Below, one piece after another: positions 21,486 through 22,989 of a stretch of DNA of 22,989 nt. Numbering within the stretch: position 1 is the first letter of the stretch; the number at the start of each line of letters is the position of its first letter. The position numbers were made by a program, and so were the translations under genes. The stretch covers positions 1 through 22,989 of the forward strand of contig CAJTSE010000031.1 of assembly GCA_910578815.1 (NCBI GenBank), read 5' to 3'. The notes beneath the pieces were generated by a model, which was not told the DNA's origin, made no database searches, and saw only the letters and a list, made by a program, of their open reading frames with translations. This stretch comes from an uncultured Acetatifactor sp. GTDB lineage: Bacteria > Bacillota > Clostridia > Lachnospirales > Lachnospiraceae.

Positions 21486-22850
21486 CCCCGCCTTCTGCTT
21501 ACCTTCTTCCAGACGCTCAAAGCTGTGGATCCAATCCGCTTGAAAGAAATAAATTAAAAAGGCAATACAACTGGTACTCCAGGTCAGTGGATATGCACTG
21601 AAAACAATCTCAATATGCGGATATAAATGCAATGCCGCCATAATATAAGACACCCTCAGCACACACCAAAAGCTCAGCATAATAATCATAGGCACTTTTG
21701 CCTTGCCCGCCCCTCGCATGACCCCGGCAATGCAATGAGCCAATGCCAGCATACAATAAAACAGCGCTTCCACCTTTGCCTGCCGTACTCCAAATTCAAT
21801 TACCTCTGGGGTATCACTGAAGAGGCTGATCAATGCGGGAGCAAAACTCCAGACCACAATGCCAATGATTTCCGCCAGCGACACGGAACAAAGGATGCCA
21901 AAACGCACTCCGCTTTTCACACGGTCATATTTTTTTGCCCCCAAATTCTGCCCCACAAAAGTAGAAAGGCCCTGGGCAAAGCAGGTTACCGGCAGGAAAG
22001 CAAATCCCTCAATCTTAAAGTAAGAACCGCAGCCTGCCATAGCCGCATCCCCAAAGGTATTAATGCTGGACTGCACCACAAGATTAGCCAAAGCGATAAC
22101 CGAATTCTGCACACCGGAGGGCAGGCCGAAACGCACAATACTTTTGAGACTTTCCCAATGAAAGCGTACCCTTTTTATCACCAGTCGATACTCTTCCGGA
22201 GCCCGCAAAAGCTTAATCATACAAAGCAATGCGCTCAAAGCCTGAGATATAATGGTTGCCAGAGCGGCTGCCCCCACCCCCATATGGAATCCGCCTACAA
22301 ATACCAAATCCAACACCACATTGGTAACGGAAGAAATAATCAAATATATTAATGGGTGCCTGCTGTCCCCTACTGCCTGCAGAATTCCTACAAAAATATT
22401 GTACATAATGGAAAAAACCGCACCACAGAAATAAGTACGGAAATATCGTATCGACTCAGGCAGCACGTCAACAGGGGTATTCATCCAGCCTAAAATCGCA
22501 GGTGTAAGCGCTATTCCTGCCACCGTCAAAATGACTCCCGCCATTAGACCGAAGGCCACATCCGTGTGAATTGCCAGATTCATGCTCTTATAGTTCTTTG
22601 CTCCAAACTCCTTGGCTATGATTACGCCCGCTCCCATGGCCACACCTTGAAAAAAACCCACCATCATAAAAATCAGGCTGCCTGAGGAACTGACCGCCGC
22701 CAGCGCCTGATCCCCCAGAAAATGTCCTACGATCAGAGAGTCCATGGTATTGTATAGCTGCTGGAAAACCTGTCCTACGAGAATCGGCAGAGCAAACAGC
22801 AAAATCTTTTTATAAATAGAACCTTCGGTAAGATCATTCCCCTGATTCAC
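21480..22850 (-). CDS. MATE-family efflux transporter
   Basis: A 456-residue membrane protein with 12 predicted helices in two halves, typical of Na+- or H+-coupled multidrug/toxin extrusion proteins. Family segments are clear: LFALPILVGQVFQQLYNTMD and SLIVGHFLGDQALAAVS near the N-terminus, AMGAGVIIAKEFGA, and the second-half equivalent FGLPSGVQNSVIALANL with FAQGLSTFVGQNLGAK. The frame is open to a TTG at 22883, but a GGAGG site lies 9 bases before a GTG at 22850, and the earlier start overlaps the tRNA terminator, so GTG 22850 is chosen. Substrate unknown. The stop lies in the tandem repeat. Confidence 0.92.
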   Translation of the reverse strand: MNQGNDLTEGSIYKKILLFALPILVGQVFQQLYNTMDSLIVGHFLGDQALAAVSSSGSLIFMMVGFFQGVAMGAGVIIAKEFGAKNYKSMNLAIHTDVAFGLMAGVILTVAGIALTPAILGWMNTPVDVLPESIRYFRTYFCGAVFSIMYNIFVGILQAVGDSRHPLIYLIISSVTNVVLDLVFVGGFHMGVGAAALATIISQALSALLCMIKLLRAPEEYRLVIKRVRFHWESLKSIVRFGLPSGVQNSVIALANLVVQSSINTFGDAAMAGCGSYFKIEGFAFLPVTCFAQGLSTFVGQNLGAKKYDRVKSGVRFGILCSVSLAEIIGIVVWSFAPALISLFSDTPEVIEFGVRQAKVEALFYCMLALAHCIAGVMRGAGKAKVPMIIMLSFWCVLRVSYIMAALHLYPHIEIVFSAYPLTWSTSCIAFLIYFFQADWIHSFERLEEGKQKAGA

Positions 22851-22881
22851 CTCTGCTAACCTCCATCTAAATAAGTGCATC

Positions 22882-22911
22882 AAAAAGAGTCAACAGGTAT
22901 GAACCCGCGAC
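22882..22911 (-). terminator. Terminator resembling a tRNA T-arm
   Basis: On the minus strand, GTCGCGGG-TTCATA-CCTG-T-TGAC (22911-22889) forms an 8-bp stem with one bulge, followed by TCTTTTTG, 17 bases past the tRNA-Asp 3' end. The sequence closely resembles the T-arm of tRNA-Pro in this window with one loop base lost. Confidence 0.65.
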
Positions 22912-22927
22912 CCTTCTTTACAGCAAG

Positions 22928-22989
22928 CGACCCAGATCGGACTCGAACCGACGACCTCCGCCGTGACAGGGCGGCGCTCTAACCAACTG
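22928..22989 (-). tRNA. tRNA-Asp(GUC), 5' end cut by the window
   Basis: The 3' 62 bases of a leftward tRNA: end of the D arm (GGTTAGAGC), anticodon stem CCGCC/GGCGG with loop CTGTCAC giving anticodon GTC, T arm GTCGG-TTCGAGT-CCGAT, acceptor strand CTGGGTC and discriminator G. No CCA is encoded. The acceptor 5' strand lies outside the window. Confidence 0.93.

Overview
The window is a Firmicutes chromosome segment, most likely from a gut-type Lachnospiraceae/Clostridia. This rests on the short two-gene SufC-SufB (SmsCB-type) pair, an anaerobe's single-chain pyruvate:ferredoxin oxidoreductase, DUF3737, DUF6171 and DUF1700 proteins, strong AGGAGG ribosome sites and consensus sigma-A promoters. 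The family assignments are from memory of motifs; no search was run.

Region 1 (1 to about 4.8 kb) is the end of an integrated element, probably a prophage or phage-like island. It is visibly more AT-rich than the rest. A divergent lysogeny-type switch (XRE repressor against a small leftward gene) sits on an array of GTAC-N3-GTAC operator-like sites. Then come several tiny genes, a second small XRE regulator, a surface lipoprotein with two DUF4352 domains that looks like cargo, and a tyrosine integrase. The integrase lies next to the 3' end of tRNA-Pro(UGG), the probable attachment region. The element runs out of the window on the left.

Region 2 (about 4.8 to 11.4 kb, all leftward) is housekeeping. 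An operon-like run holds a THUMP-type RNA methyltransferase, an amidase-fold protein that has lost most of its zinc/catalytic residues, the XTP/dITP pyrophosphatase RdgB and a YfcE-type phosphoesterase, with overlapping ends. Next to it are a 51-residue Asn/Gln-rich protein, a DUF1700/HAAS membrane protein, a Cys-rich DUF6171 protein whose promoter predicts a leaderless mRNA, and a GtrII-type membrane glucosyltransferase whose promoter spacer contains a run of seven G.

Region 3 (about 11.5 to 18.8 kb) has tRNA-Arg(ACG), a methyl-accepting chemotaxis protein with a membrane-embedded N-terminus, and a rightward sufC-sufB-nifJ cluster. A terminator-like hairpin between sufB and nifJ buries the nifJ ribosome-binding site, so iron-sulfur assembly and a multi-cluster FeS enzyme appear to be linked by a regulated junction.

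Region 4 (about 18.9 kb to the end, leftward) has a PatB/MalY-type C-S lyase/aminotransferase, a roughly 330-base gene-free stretch full of inverted repeats, a DUF3737 beta-helix protein, a 33-base tandem repeat, a MATE transporter and tRNA-Asp(GUC), which is cut by the window edge.

No complete new defence or metabolic system is visible. The most unusual items are the degenerate amidase, the RBS-burying hairpin before nifJ, the G-tract promoter, the gene-free inverted-repeat element and the leaderless promoters.
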